Position numbers and translations under genes: made by a program. Under the pieces are notes generated by a model, which searched no databases, had not been told where the DNA came from, and was given only the letters and a program-made list of their open reading frames with translations. DNA of 64,000 nt from Diadophis punctatus similis (Eukaryota; Chordata; Lepidosauria; Squamata; Dipsadidae), in NCBI GenBank assembly GCA_023053685.1, contig JALIGW010000029.1:3358501-3422500 (forward strand), read 5' to 3'. How positions within the stretch are numbered: the first letter of the stretch is position 1; each line of letters begins with the position of its first letter. Of this stretch, positions 34,590 to 46,397 are shown piece after piece.

Positions 34590-36350
34590 TATTATTTATA
34601 CATGCTAACATGTGAATGCAAATAACATGTGCATAGCTATACGGTGTCTTGGGGGACATGTGTAATTTATTAAATAGTACTTCCCATCTGGTCATTTGTA
34701 ATTATTTACACCATAAGAAAAATTTCTAATTTATGTATATGTCACATATTTGTGATTACCCATAAGCGCGACTACAATACACAGTGGAATAAGAAATGAA
34801 GCATGGATAAGAAATATTCAATGTATGTACAAAGACCTCATTGAAGTGGGAGTGGCGTACATTGAAAAGAGGCGCCAAAGGGAAACAGTGCATGTGCAAA
34901 ATATTATACAGTATTTAGAGATCTGTGCATGTAGTACATGATATTAATCCTATGTCCACATTTACACTTGCTCATAGTTCTTCAATCTTTTGATCCAAAA
35001 TTTATTTTTGAGAAGAACTGATTGCTTCAAGATTCCCTGGTAGGATGGACAGAAGCTTGTTGACTTCACAGACCAATGCTCTGGGCAGCTATTCCAGATA
35101 CAAAGGGGTACCAGGTCAAAGGTGGTTTAGCCTTCCTTGATCTCAGTGCTTTGTTTGATGAGGACCTGTAGACCAGAGGAGGTAGATCCAGGAGAATTTA
35201 GTCCATTTCTGTTCTTTCTCTTGCATTCTTCTTTTGCAAAAATGCCTTGTTCTGTTAATCTTAATGGGCCATTAATCTCGCCCCCAAGGCAAGAAGTTTG
35301 CTGTTATCACTACAGCCACAGGATACTCTGATCCTCAAAACCAGTCTTAAAAAAAGGCTTGGTTGAATGGAAGAGGCAGAAGGAAATGTACAATTAAACT
35401 TTTAATTTACACATTTTTAAAAACTGTCAGGGCACCTTTTCTGCTATAAGAAACTCAATAATTGAAATGCATCTAAAACAAAAATTAAGGAAGTATATCG
35501 TGTAGCAAATAATAATGTTCAGAAAGCAGCCTCTAGTAAATGCTATACTTTGTCTGATTACATTTGGTCACACAATCAGCCAGAAGTTTAGATTCAATCT
35601 GGCATTTTTATCTACGTATGAAGAACCTGGGATGTTGTTTGATGGTATTTACATCTCAGGATGTAAACTATTCCAGTAAAACTATCTTTTACAATTGACT
35701 AATTAACAAAGAGTAAACCTATCTTTTACAATTGACTAATGGTGATTTTATCAATGCTAATCATTTCCAAGGTATTCCACAGGATAGAACTGATTTGTTT
35801 TGTCAAGTGCCTTTTATCTTGTCTCTTTAATATAGCAGAGAGGAAGCTCACTAGTCTAACTTCTACTAGTTTTATTTGTGGAGAAAATTTTATTTATAAC
35901 ACAGCTGTATGGCTAGTAGCATTTAATATACATTTTTTACAGTCAGATCTGTAAGAACTGACAAAGAAGGAGACAGAGTACCCAAGCCCTTGACATGGTA
36001 TATCCACAGCATGATGATAATTAAAATGATGCATGTTATGGGCCAAGTAGAAGTGAAAATGTATCTCTCATTCTCATAAACTTGAGCCTTTCATCCAATT
36101 GAAACTACATAGTAGAAGGCAAGCAAAAGAAAAGTAGCCCTCTTCTCTTTCTCTTCCAACTCACAGCAAGACTCTGGAAGCTGTTGCCAGAAAATATGGT
36201 GAGGGCTACTGAAGAGGAACAATCAAATTAAAAACAAACAAACAAACCCCAAGACATTTTGATTTCTTGAATTCCAGAATTAAAATAAACAGGGCTGGGC
36301 TACAATCAACAATTAATTTTCCAGAAAACTATTAATATATAGTCATGATC
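34590..36350. other. AT-rich intergenic DNA
   Basis: A local tandem duplication (CTATCTTTTACAATTGACTA) sits near 35682-35740. No gene supported. Confidence 0.45.
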
Positions 36351-36354
36351 TAGA

Positions 36355-37086
36355 ATAGAATGGAATGGAATGGAATGGAATGGAATAGAATAACAGAGTT
36401 GGAAGGGACCTTGGAGGTCTTCTACTCCAACCCCCTGCTTAGGTAGGAAACCCTATACCATCGTTGGAAGAAATGTCCATCTGGGTTCAGTTCCAGGTGG
36501 GGAGAAAGACACTGGAAACATGGAGGCTATTTGGAAAGATGGTTTAATGGTGGACAAGTTTGAGATCCTGGGTAAAAAAGCACATGGGTGTGAGAGAGAG
36601 ATTTATACCCTCTGTTGGGCTTTGAATTTGAGCTTGTATTCTGATTGGTTGTCAGACTCCCATGGGGTCATGCAGGGGTAACTTTGTAGGTTGTCTTTTG
36701 GAGTCCCTGTCCTGGTTGAATCTTGCTTGTTGATGATGTAAAGAAAGGGCTTTGGGCAATTCCTATTATGACTGAGGGCTAATCCTACCTTTGTTGCATC
36801 TTGGATGAGGATATTTGCTTATGAATAGACCTAGCCATCTCTTTATCTCTTAAGTGCTGACATCTGCTGTGGGCTATTGAGAGTGTGGGGGCTATTAAGA
36901 GTGAGTCTGCTTCCTGCCTAAAAAACATGTTTCTCCATTTCTCATCCAGGGAGATATAATATTTTGCCTTTTTAATATTTCCTATAATATTTCATTCTTC
37001 TAGGAGAGGAGTGGGTGCTAACTTCCTACACCATTTCAGACAAATGGTTGTCCAATCTCTTCTTAAAAATTTCCAGTGTTAGAGCA
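36355..37086 (-). mobile_element. CR1 fragment (minus) split by an LTR
   Basis: Pentamer tail (ATGGA/ATAGA) at 36355-36393, then the antisense CR1 signature to 36461. The CR1 resumes at 37031 with CCATTTCAGACAAATGG. The interruption is the LTR at 36462-37030. Confidence 0.85.
36462..37030 (-). mobile_element. Solo LTR of an endogenous retrovirus-like element
   Basis: A 569-bp block interrupts a CR1. On the minus strand it starts TGTAGGAAGTTAGC and ends CATTTCTTCCAACG (a CA-to-CG change at the last base). CCAT flanks both sides (36458-36461, 37031-37034), a 4-bp duplication. No internal viral genes are present. Confidence 0.7.
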
Positions 37087-37089
37087 TGT

Positions 37090-38084
37090 TCACCTAGACA
37101 TACAGTAATTTACAGTGCAGATGCAGTTCCTTTGGGGATAGGCAATAGTGACTGAACTAGAATTGCCAGTTTGTAGCCTTTCATTTCATTCCCTTTGAAA
37201 ATTATAAGGTAGCAGGAGAATTTACAGTAGCTTGTGCTGCTTGGGAACTCCAGTCAAGTAGTCACTTATCATCTTCCTTGGCTTACTGTAAAGCAGAACT
37301 GGAGCCTACAGCAAATTAGGTCAAGATGGTGGGAAAGAAAAAAAAAAGCATACACTCTATCAAGGTTGCCATGTATAAAAGACGACACAATTTTTCTGAG
37401 TTGCAACCAGCCATAGAATCATACCTTAATCATACATATAATCACCAAAACAACAAAGTCAAAGGTGGGACTTGTAGTGTCATGACTCATAGCACAACAT
37501 AGCTTATCAGATGGAAGATTCTGGATCATACCTTGGTCCCTCCCAGTACATAAATTGCAGGGTTGATTTATCATTCATCAGCATGGCCAATCCCAGATGA
37601 AATTATTTACATTTTTTCTACTTCCCTTCCTCCTACCTTGTGACATGTTCCAAAGCTCCAAGGTTAATTGGTTTTTATATTGTAGTTGTAATAAATTCGA
37701 AGGACCTAAGACGTATGGCTTGGATTTGCTTTTTCACTGTTTCATTTTGGTTTAATATTTCTATTTTTATTAATAGGCTATTGAGAAGTGAATTTAAGGT
37801 GTGAAGGTAATGTTAAATCATGTATCAGTAATTTGGAGTCTGTTGATCTGTGATGGAACTTTGAGTATATCAATTTTAGAGTATATCAAAGAAAATAATA
37901 ATGTGCAGGTAAAAAGAAGCTACAATGCCAGATATAAAATTTCAGATTAAATAAATATATTCATTATCAGCCTTTGAACTGGCCCTGTAGAGATGCAGCA
38001 AGACTGATCGATATGTAATACCTTGTTGAATTTTACAGTGATATGTTGTTCAAAAAAGACCTACTTTCTAATGTTACTATCTTC
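37090..38084. other. Intergenic DNA without recognised features
   Basis: No gene or clear repeat seen. A decayed foldback element begins at 38085. Confidence 0.4.
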
Positions 38085-38185
38085 AAGGTGTGCAGATTTC
38101 AGTTCCCAGAATTCCCAGGCATTATGCTGTCTGGGAATAATGGAAGTTGAAATCCACACACCTTAAAGTTGCCAAGTTTGGAAAA
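38085..38185. repeat. Foldback element (TTCAAACTTGGCA family), diverged
   Basis: CAAGGTGTGCAGATTTCAGT at the left pairs with GTTGAAATCCACACACCTTA at the right, around a short centre. Same family as 6170-6287. Confidence 0.6.
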
Positions 38186-38213
38186 TCCTCCAATAGGGAG
38201 AATCCAGACTTGT

Positions 38214-39138
38214 TGTTCTGACCCGGCTCCCAAACACGACAAATCCTTTGTAGTTAACAAAACATTCCCTTTATTAGGCGCGCCAGCAGCCTCTCTCTCA
38301 CAGCAGGCTATGAAGTCTCTAAGTCCTGTGGAAAGTGACTCTCGCTCCCTTTCCCGGGGTGGCGCAGTGGTTAAAAGCAGCACTGCAATCTACTTCAAAT
38401 CTCACCAGGCTCAAGGTTGACTTAGCCTTCCATCCTTCTGAGGTCAGTAAAATGAGGACCCAGATTGTTGGGGGCAATATGCTGAACTCTGTAAACCGCT
38501 TAGAGAGGGCTGTAAAGCACTATGAAGCGGTATATAAGTCTAAGTGCTATTGCTATTGCTATTTCCCCCTGAACTGGCCCATACACCAGGAGTCTCTCTC
38601 TCTCTCTCCCCACACTTGCAAGGTGCGCTCACTTTCTTCCAGCAGCAGAGACACACACACACACATGCTCAGAAGGCACTGCAGATTCGAAGAAGAATTC
38701 TGATAATTTCCAGACAGGATTCAGAAGTGCAGGCTATCAGTGGCCGACCGGCAGGGAGATGAATAGTTGTCTGCCATACCTGTTCATCTCCACCCCCTGC
38801 CTTTTATCCCCAGAACTAGGGTGGGGCTTCACTAGCAGTGGTGGCTCTTCTGTCCCAAGGACTGGCTCCAAAATTTTCACTGCTCTCCTCTTCTTTGCCT
38901 TCTGCGCATCAGGCACTGGATCCAGCTGTTCCTCCTCTTCCTCATCAGCCACCTCCAGACCTGGGAGCTGTTGACTCTCCATCTGAGGGCTGATGGATGG
39001 CCCAGGCTCCGCTCTGTCTCTATCTCTGCCAGCTCCATCCCCTCTTCCCCCTCGGAGTTCTCAGATTGCCCTGACTCCCCCTCCTCCTCCTCATCTGATT
39101 CAGCTGCCAAAGGGGCTGGCAGCCAACAGGCCACAACA
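38214..39138 (-). mobile_element. Solo LTR (TGTTGTGG family), minus, with nested SINE
   Basis: On the minus strand it begins TGTTGTGGCC at 39138 and ends GGGTCAGAACA at 38214, the same termini as the LTR at 47523-48230. Flanks are CTTGC and CTTGT (4 of 5). An open acidic frame starts at the LTR edge (AAESDEEEEGESGQ, then DEEEEEQLDP after a frame change). A family-1 SINE sits inside at 38356-38561. Confidence 0.82.
38356..38561 (+). mobile_element. tRNA-derived SINE, family 1, copy 3
   Basis: GGGGTGGCGCAGTGGTTAAA head and the GTAAACCGCTTAGAGAGGGC tail. TTTCCC flanks both ends (38350-38355, 38562-38567). Slightly shortened in the middle compared with copy 1. Inserted in an LTR. Confidence 0.88.
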
Positions 39139-39144
39139 CTTGCA

Positions 39145-40430
39145 GGTATCCAGGCCCCAAGCCATATAGGTTAAGTCAACCCTTATAATTGCACTTGTTG
39201 GTTAGTGGGGTAGGGCCAAAAACACAAATGTAGTATGACTGGGACAATGTTCGCATACCAACATGTGGATTGCTGCATTTAGGGCCAATTGTAGATCTTC
39301 ATAGGCAGCCCCATGTAGACTGTTTTACAGTAATCCAATTAGGAGGTGACAAGGGCATGAGGTACTACCCTAGTTACCTCTATCTATACTTGATCAGCAA
39401 TGCTTAACATCTTAAATGTTATATTTTTATACATTAACATCTGTGAATTGATAATATAGTTTTGCAGGAAGATCTGTCAGAGCAATCCTTTGTATGACTC
39501 TTTGTTGAGTTTAAAATAAATGAATGGGGACTCTCACTCATGCATATGAAGGACAGAAAACGCCTGTAAACTCCAAAATTATTTATCTTTAAGGCATTGC
39601 ATAACTGTTAATTGCAATTCTGAAAAGAGAAATTCCTGCTTTGGAATTAAGTCAATGTCCACATGATGGCAGCAAAGCCTTGAATATTGGTCATACTATC
39701 ACTATGAAAGGCCTTCCCAGATGTTGCTATTAAGTTAAGATGTTGCATCAGTGTCAGATATTTGCTGATGGGATCTAACACCTGAGAGTAGAAGTTCCAT
39801 GAAGGAGAATTACTCTATTTTTCCAACAGTGAAACTGAAATATTTTTAAATGATGTGTGTACGCTACTGTAGCAGTAAGAACGTTATGTCCTCATGCTTC
39901 AAAATTTGCACATTAAAAAAAGCCGAATTCTATTTCTAATGAAGAAATTAAGAAAATGGAAATAGATTCCATTTTTTTCATATAAGTAAGTACACAACTG
40001 ACTAGTACAGTAACCATATTTACTTTATTATAAAGGATAGTCCTTTATTTCAGAAAGCTGTCCTTAAGATTTATGTCATTTCATTATCCTTTTTCTTGAT
40101 TTTGCTTTTGAATTTTCCCTTGTAAAGCAAAGTTATAAACAATTACTTTTTTATAATCTTTTTGAACATCTTTCAGATTTGCCACTTTTTCAAGTTTGTC
40201 ATTTATTTTTTCCCAAAAAATATGGTTGCTCTACTTATTAGCAACTGCCCTGTTCAAGAAGAATTTATTTCCACAAATAAAAATGTTCAAATATTGACAC
40301 TCAGGACTTCAGAAGGGAGGGCAAAAGAATTATGGAGTGGCTGCTTAATTGAACTCCTTCTTTCTTACACATAAAAGGGGTGGGGCTTATCGTGGCTGCC
40401 ATCTTCACTTTCCATCTTTTGTTTTTACAG
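39145..40430. other. Intergenic DNA without recognised features
   Basis: No gene, RNA or classified repeat supported. Confidence 0.4.
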
Positions 40431-40438
40431 ATAGTGCA

Positions 40439-41118
40439 GCTTCTTCTCTGGTAACATTGTACTCTTAACCAGAGCATACAAAACATTTGCTAGACCGATT
40501 CTTGATTACAGCTCATCTGTCTGGAACCCACACTACATATCAGACATTAACACAATTGAGAATGTCCAGCGATACTTCACAAGAAGAGTATTACATTCCT
40601 CTGTTCACAACAGAATTCCTTATGAAATCAGACTTGAAATTTCGGGACTTCAAAATTTAGAACTCCGCCGCCTTCGATCTGACCTAAGTGTAGCTCACAA
40701 AATTATCTGCCTCAATGTCCTACCTGTTAATGACTACTTCAGCTTCAACCGCAATAATACACGAGCTCACAATAGATACAAACTTAATGTAAACCGCTCC
40801 AGACTTGATTGCAAAAAATTCGACTTCAACAACAGAGTTATTAACGCCTGGAACACTTTACCTGACTCAGTAGTTTCTTCCCCAAACCCCAAAAACTTCA
40901 ACCTCAGATTATCTACCATCGACTTCACCCCATTCCTAAGAGGTCGGTAAGGGGTGTGCATAAGCGCACAATCGTGCCTACAGTTCCTGTCCTAATGTTC
41001 ACATATATTCTTACCTCTTTTACTCTTATTCATGCTTGTACTATTACATATATATTCAATCATGTTTTACTGTTCATACTTTGTTTATAATCATATATGC
41101 TTGACAAATAAACAAAAT
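40439..41118 (+). mobile_element. 5'-truncated CR1-superfamily LINE (Rex1-like)
   Basis: A frame with no ATG start is open from 40442 to a TAA at 40949-40951 (170 codons). It reads RAYKTFARPILDYSSSVWN, IENVQRYFTRRVLH, LEISGLQNLELRRLRSDL, and VINAWNTLPDSVV. This is the C-terminal domain after the reverse transcriptase in Rex1/CR1-type elements, distinct from the L2 copy here. A 3' UTR of about 165 bases ends with ACAAATAAACAAAATAC. Confidence 0.8.
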
Positions 41119-41780
41119 ACAAAATACAAATATTTCATTAACAACCATTAAATTAAAAACTAACATAAAGGAGAAAATGGGGGGGGGGAATAACAGGACA
41201 GATTAAAAAGTGACAACAAAAATCAAACAATTATAAAACAAAAGTGACCTCCAACTTTTTTCAGTAGAAAGATGATAATATAACAACCTCCCTCTAATTT
41301 AAATGAATATTCAATATTTAAACTATCTTAAAATACTCTAATAACCCAATATTCATATTATATTTTTCTAACCCCTACAATATTTCTCTAGTCAAATCAG
41401 ATTTAATTCTGAAATCCTAAAATCAAAGGTTGATTTCTCTCTTTATCTTTTAAGAAAGCTAACAGTGGTCTCCAAATCGTAAAATTCACATTATTTAGGG
41501 CTTCTCTCCCCAAACCCATAGATACCCTTGATTTACATACAGTACTGACTTCAACTACTGTATGCTTAGTGGGAACTATGGGACATTCACTACAGTATAT
41601 CTGGAGGAAATTAGGTTGAGGAGGATGCTTCAAATGAGCAGCAAATATATTGGAACAGTAGATTTTGCCATATGAATATGTATGGAAATATTTTCTGTGA
41701 TTTTCTCTTGGTGAGAGAAGGTCTTCAGCTACAGTTTGGTTTCTTATTTATTTAATTCAGATTGTTTCCTGTCTTTACTG
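41119..41780. other. AT-rich intergenic DNA
   Basis: Nothing supportable as gene or element. Confidence 0.4.
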
Positions 41781-41789
41781 CAGTTTAAT

Positions 41790-44064
41790 CAGAGGTTCCT
41801 CCCAGTTCGAACCGGTTCTATAGAACCGGTAGTAACTTGGCGGACTGGTTCACTAGAACCGGCAGTGACCCAGGCCTGCCACGCCCACAAACTGATTCTT
41901 TCGGCGGCGCTGAAGGCGCACCATCTTGTTTTTTGCTTCTGCGCATGCGCAGAAGCTCCCCCCCCCCTAAGTTTTATTTATTTTTTGGTCTTTCAATATC
42001 TCATGTCGTGAGCATTTGCTTTCTGAGTTTCATACATCCATACAATAGTCTTAACAATACATAATTTTTAAAAAATGGTTACAATTCATTTTCATTTCAT
42101 TTTTGATACGTCTCATATTTCTTAATATCTATCTTTTAATCTTTTTCCCCTCTTATTTTATTTCTGTTTTAATGCTCTTTTCTTTCCCTTTTTTCCTACT
42201 CTTCTCCTTCCTTTCTAACAATCAAAGATGTGGTCTTTTCCCACTTTGTAAATTTCTAATATATATGCATACATTTCTAACTCTCAGATATTTTACTTCA
42301 CTTCTCCATATCATTCTTACTCTTTAATACAAACTAATTTTATCTTAACAATTAATTCTATCACTTTATCCCTTATCACTTTATCAGTTCAAAACTATTT
42401 TTTATCTTTTATGTCCCATACAAAACACATTTCAACATTACCAATTTTCAATTTTCATATTTTCTAGTGTTATTTTCTAGTTTCATTTCTATATACTAGT
42501 TCAGACATGTTATACAAGTTATTTTTTCCACATTATAACTCTTTTATATTTATATCTGATATTCAAAAGTGTTATTATTTTTTATTCTTATCACCACATA
42601 AAACAATTTATTCAAAATTATTTAATTCTTTTATATTAATTTAACATACACATTCTTATTCTTTTTTTATCCCTTATCTTTTGCCCTGTTCCATATTTTA
42701 AATCTTCTTTTCTTTCTCTTTTTGGGTTGCCTCCCCCAAATTTCTTTCAACTCTTTCATTTCTATTCTTAACTCTATTTTTTTGCTATACTCGTATCTTT
42801 CTCTCCTCTCTTTTTCCCCCTTCATTGTTTTATTTTGTTTTCATCTTTTCTCCCCCTTTTCTTTTCCCTGCCATCTATGATCTTCCCCTTCTGTTCCAAT
42901 CCCTTTTTCACCCTCTGTGTTTCCATCATCCCTTTGTTGTATTTACTTTCTTGTTTTTTCCCCAGTTCCTCTGTTTTTTCCACTCTTCCAGTATCCTCAA
43001 TAGTTTCCTCATTTATCTGTTCTGCACTTATTATTCCTTGTATTATATTCTCCAGTTTTAGTTCAATGCAGTCCATATCTTCAAGTATTTCTTTCATTCC
43101 CATACGCTGTTCATTTATGTCTTTAATATCCTGCTGTATTCATTCCATGTCTCTGTTTCCACTTGTTATCATTTTTACAATTCAATCAAAATTCAAAGGA
43201 AAAGTTAACTACCTCTCTTCCTTCTTTTGGTTTATTCTGCTTTTTTTAATCAACAAGAACAAAAGTCCCAAGTGCTGTGCCTTTCTTTCTTTAAGATGGC
43301 GTTTGTGCTTCACATCAGTATTATACTTCTTTGTTGCTCTGCACTTTCAATTTCATTAAGTCCAATATGTAGATAAGTATTTAATAATCAATTTAGTTTT
43401 AATAAGGTAAAGGCAACTTCCAGTCCAAATGTCAGTATTTTTCTTTAAAATGAAGTATCTTTCCAAAATCACATCTTCTTTTAAAACTACCAACAAAGCT
43501 TGTTTCCCCCCTCTTAGTTTCCAAACGTTTTCTTCAAGTTTTTAGTATGCTTGTCCCGCCGCTAACATTTAGCTTCCATATTTTTTTCCCTTCGTATTTT
43601 TTTTTTTTTGGGGGGGTCACTTTTTTCTTTTAAAATATTTTAAATCTCAGATCTCAAACCACTCACTTTCCCCTCCTGCTCAGTCTTGCTGTTCTGGTCC
43701 TCCTTTGGCTTTGTGGCAGCCATGTTTGCTGCCTCTGCACCACGTCATCGGCTAGGGGCTTTCCAGTTCAGGGAGGGGAGATGCGGCTCCCCTCTTCCTT
43801 CTTGGCATCCCCCTTCGCTTTGCCCCCTCTCTTGGGGGGGGGCTTAGGTCCCAATCCGGGACCCTCGGGCATGGGAGTATTCAGAGCCGGCCGCAGAGCT
43901 TGCGGTCTGGCTTCCAATGCTGCCGAAGGAGAAACCGGAAGTCCCGTGCAGAAGCTTTTTTTAAGTACTGCGCGTGCGCAAAGCGTGTGCCGTGCAATGC
44001 ACGTGCGCCCCCGCAGTGCGTTCCTGAGCGAACTGGCAGAAAAGAAAACTGGAACCCACCCCTG
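41790..44064. mobile_element. hAT-type MITE split by an L1 ORF1-type insertion
   Basis: Ends CAGAGGTTCCTCCC and GGAACCCACCCCTG, with perfect flanks AGTTTAAT (41782-41789, 44065-44072). The outer parts (41790-41956 and about 43942-44064) together resemble the 202-bp MITE at 26129. The middle is a foreign insertion, bounded by a repeated GCAGAAGCT. Confidence 0.88.
41957..43941 (-). mobile_element. L1-derived element with decayed ORF1, no reverse transcriptase
   Basis: On the minus strand a GC-rich 5' leader (near 43941-43720) leads to MAATKPKEDQ and, about 0.6 kb on, a coiled-coil frame (DINEQRMGMKEILEDMDC, IELKLENIIQG, RKDENKIKQ; 43103-42822) broken by a few stops. The tail reads AAAAAATAAATAAAACTTA. 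This fits L1 ORF1 without ORF2, like the ORF1-only half-L1 elements known in mammals. The 9-bp repeat GCAGAAGCT on each side is a plausible target duplication. Assignment is inference. Confidence 0.55.
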
Positions 44065-44502
44065 AGTTTAATAATGAAGATGGCTAACAACACAAATCTG
44101 CATAAATATAAGTAGCAAAAAGATTTGGCAATCCCAAAATACGAATGTGTAAAGGCCAGGAGAAGGAGATGCATCTTAATTGCTCTTTCTAGAAATGGAG
44201 GAAGCAGGAACGAAATGCAAGTCCTCAGACAGCTTTTATATTAAGCAGAAGGTTGAATCTGGCTGCTTTAAAGAAATCCTGCTAAGATTCTTATAATGTA
44301 AACCCCAAGGGATTTCTATAATAGGTGTAATGATTTTAGAAAGGTATAATAATAGATGAAGGTGACTGCATAGTTCACCCAGTGTTATTTGGGTTGCAAA
44401 AATCTATACGACTGTCAATGAATGCCAGGATAGAGTCACTTTGTTGCCATCTAGTAATCATTTTGGATTTTGTGATCCAGATTTAATACTGTAGCCTTAA
44501 AG

Positions 44503-45147
44503 CAGTGTTTCTAAAATAGTGGGGGGCACCCCCTGGGGGACACAGAGGGATGCCGGGGGGCGCGTGTGACCTCTCGATTGATCCCCCCGGATGGGGAGTG
44601 TTTTCCCAGTTGCACACTGCTCCGAGCCCGGAAGAGAAGGTCGCCAGGTGGGGCGGGGAGGCTGTGTGGGTACTTGTTGTTCTTGGCGGGCGCCACGGTA
44701 GCCATGAATGGCGTGGCGAACTGCTGCTGGACAAGGTGGAGTATCCTCTGCAGCTGGGCGAAAGCTTTGAACGGCACCCTAAAGCCTCCTTCCACACCAT
44801 TCGCTGTGAGTGCCCGGCAGAGGCGGCGCTTATGGGCCAGGCTGGTGAACCCAAAACATCGGCTTGATTAAGCTGGCCTGGCCCCGTGTCAAAAGAGGGC
44901 CCTAACCATGGTAGCCTATGCCTGCCTAACCGAAAACAGGCTCCACTGCGTTCAGTGTGACTTACTCCCAGGTAAGTGGGTAGAGCAGCCTTCCCCAGCC
45001 AATAGTTTGCTTGCAGCTTATAATGAGTAAAATAATAAATATTAACACTAAAATTCCATTGGGGCCCAGATCGGAGAGTTGGGGCGCGCGCGAAATGTTT
45101 ACTTCTTCCTAGGGGGGGGCATAACAGAAAATAATTGAGAAGCAGTG
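44503..45147 (+). mobile_element. hAT-type element carrying EAF1 exon 1
   Basis: Ends CAGTGTTTCTAAAA and TTGAGAAGCAGTG are near-inverted, and the 8-bp duplication CCTTAAAG is perfect on both flanks (44495-44502, 45148-45155). The interior contains a GC-rich leader, a short coding exon with donor (44704-44805), and what looks like the first bases of its intron. No transposase. Confidence 0.9.
44704..44805 (+). pseudogene. EAF1: Captured EAF1 first coding exon with splice donor
   Basis: ATG AAT GGC GTG GCG AAC gives MNGVAN, and after a single-base loss the frame continues LLDKVEYPLQLGESFERHPK and then ASFHTIR. This order matches my recollection of the EAF1 N-terminus (MNG..AN, then LGESFE, then SFHTIR). 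EAF1 is a partner of the ELL elongation factor. The match stops at CGCT|GTGAGT, a good splice donor, exactly where the next residue (tyrosine) would be completed by exon 2. Upstream is a CpG-rich leader. Presence of the donor means genomic, not mRNA-derived, capture. The frameshift makes it non-functional as a protein. Confidence 0.75.
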
Positions 45148-45439
45148 CCTTAAAGGAACTTTATATCTCTAAAGGATTTTTTTTCTATGTGCTTTGCAAA
45201 GTATTTAAGGTTGCTCGCTACTATAGAAGAGATTTTCTTGGAACAAATTCCCTGTCAACCACATTTCTGAATAGGTGAGATTAAAATTTGGCCTGTAGGA
45301 GAAGATTATCCAGAAGGCTCAGGCTCAATAAGCCACCAAAGTTTTATGGTCTGTTAGCAAAAATAGTTGCTAACGTGTTGTTGACTCCTTTTAGTTTTAA
45401 TGGCATTGGGTGGCGTGTGGCAACAGTTGCAAATCGTTG

Positions 45440-45586
45440 CCAGATTATCTTGTGTTAGGCAGTAAACATTTTTGTGAAGTAAAAAATAACTAACTAAAAA
45501 TCGTTCATGACCCCGAAAGTGTTCGCGTACCACCTGGAAGGCCCTCGCGTACCACTAGTGGTACACGTACCACAGGTTGGGAACCA
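45440..45586 (-). mobile_element. Truncated hAT-type end
   Basis: The block ends GGTACACGTACCACAGGTTG, then GGAACCACTG, the inverted form of a hAT terminus (CAGTGGTTCCCAACC). The partner end was not located. Confidence 0.5.
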
Positions 45587-45786
45587 CTGTCCTAGGAGAT
45601 GACTCCATGACTCCCAGCCTGCAGCTTTAGTATCCTGCAGCTTTAGTATCACTTAGCTGAATCCCATTCCAGGACTAACTAGACTTTATCTTGCTTAGCT
45701 TTTGAGCCCAGAAATGAATCAACTTTATGCTGCTAACTTGCCAAACAAAACTAACATTCATAGCTCAGGTGCTGCTACCTGTTGAG

Positions 45787-45902
45787 ACGTAACGTAACGT
45801 AACATAACATAACAGAATAGAACAGAACAGAATATCAGAGTTGGAAGGGACTTTGGAGATCTTCTTGACCAATCCCTTGGTCAAACAGGAGACCCTATAC
45901 CT
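45787..45902 (-). mobile_element. CR1 LINE 3' end with pentamer tail (minus)
   Basis: Pentamers CGTAA, CATAA, CAGAA/TAGAA run from 45789, then the antisense CR1 signature AGAGTTGGAAGGGACTTTGG. A short CAGTGATGG-family hAT piece abuts at 45902. Confidence 0.85.
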
Positions 45903-45929
45903 GTGATGGCGAACCTATGGTACAGAATA

Positions 45930-46389
45930 GAAACCTGGAGACAAATGCTGTCACTTCATAGGAGAAAGGAGAAAAAGGACCAAGGAGGATTGGTGAGGGA
46001 GGTCCCATCACTGGAATAAGAGACCTGGCCACAGGTTAAACAAAGCTGCGGGGCTCCAAAGGGAAAATCCATTTTAAACTCATGTGTTAACATTTTTATT
46101 TCTCTATTACACTTTCTTGGAATACTTATGATCCTTATTAATTTTCAAAATAAACAAAATAAATTGTTTTTCTCTGAACTACTTGACTTAGGTGGAAAAA
46201 TAAGTCCAACAGGTCCCATAGTGACAATTCTGATAAAGAAGTAATTGTTTGCTTTGTAGCTTAACCATGGAATCCCCTGATCCTCAGAAATCAGTCCAAA
46301 TTGGGATTCTGGGACGAAGTGTATTGTTAGGCATATAATCTTATATTTTCAAGTTCTTGACTTGCAGGAAGAACCTATTTGTAGAAAGC
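45930..46389. other. Intergenic DNA without recognised features
   Basis: No gene or element could be supported. Confidence 0.4.
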
Positions 46390-46397
46390 CTCTAAGC

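Noticed and set aside
38737..39134. Acidic frames as a host nuclear protein
   Set aside because: They sit inside an LTR shared with 47523-48230 and are explained by that mobile element.
44550..44871. Two overlapping frames of about 100 codons as intact genes
   Set aside because: Only the central 34 codons resemble a known protein (EAF1 exon 1), split over two frames by a one-base loss; the rest is leader and intron sequence.
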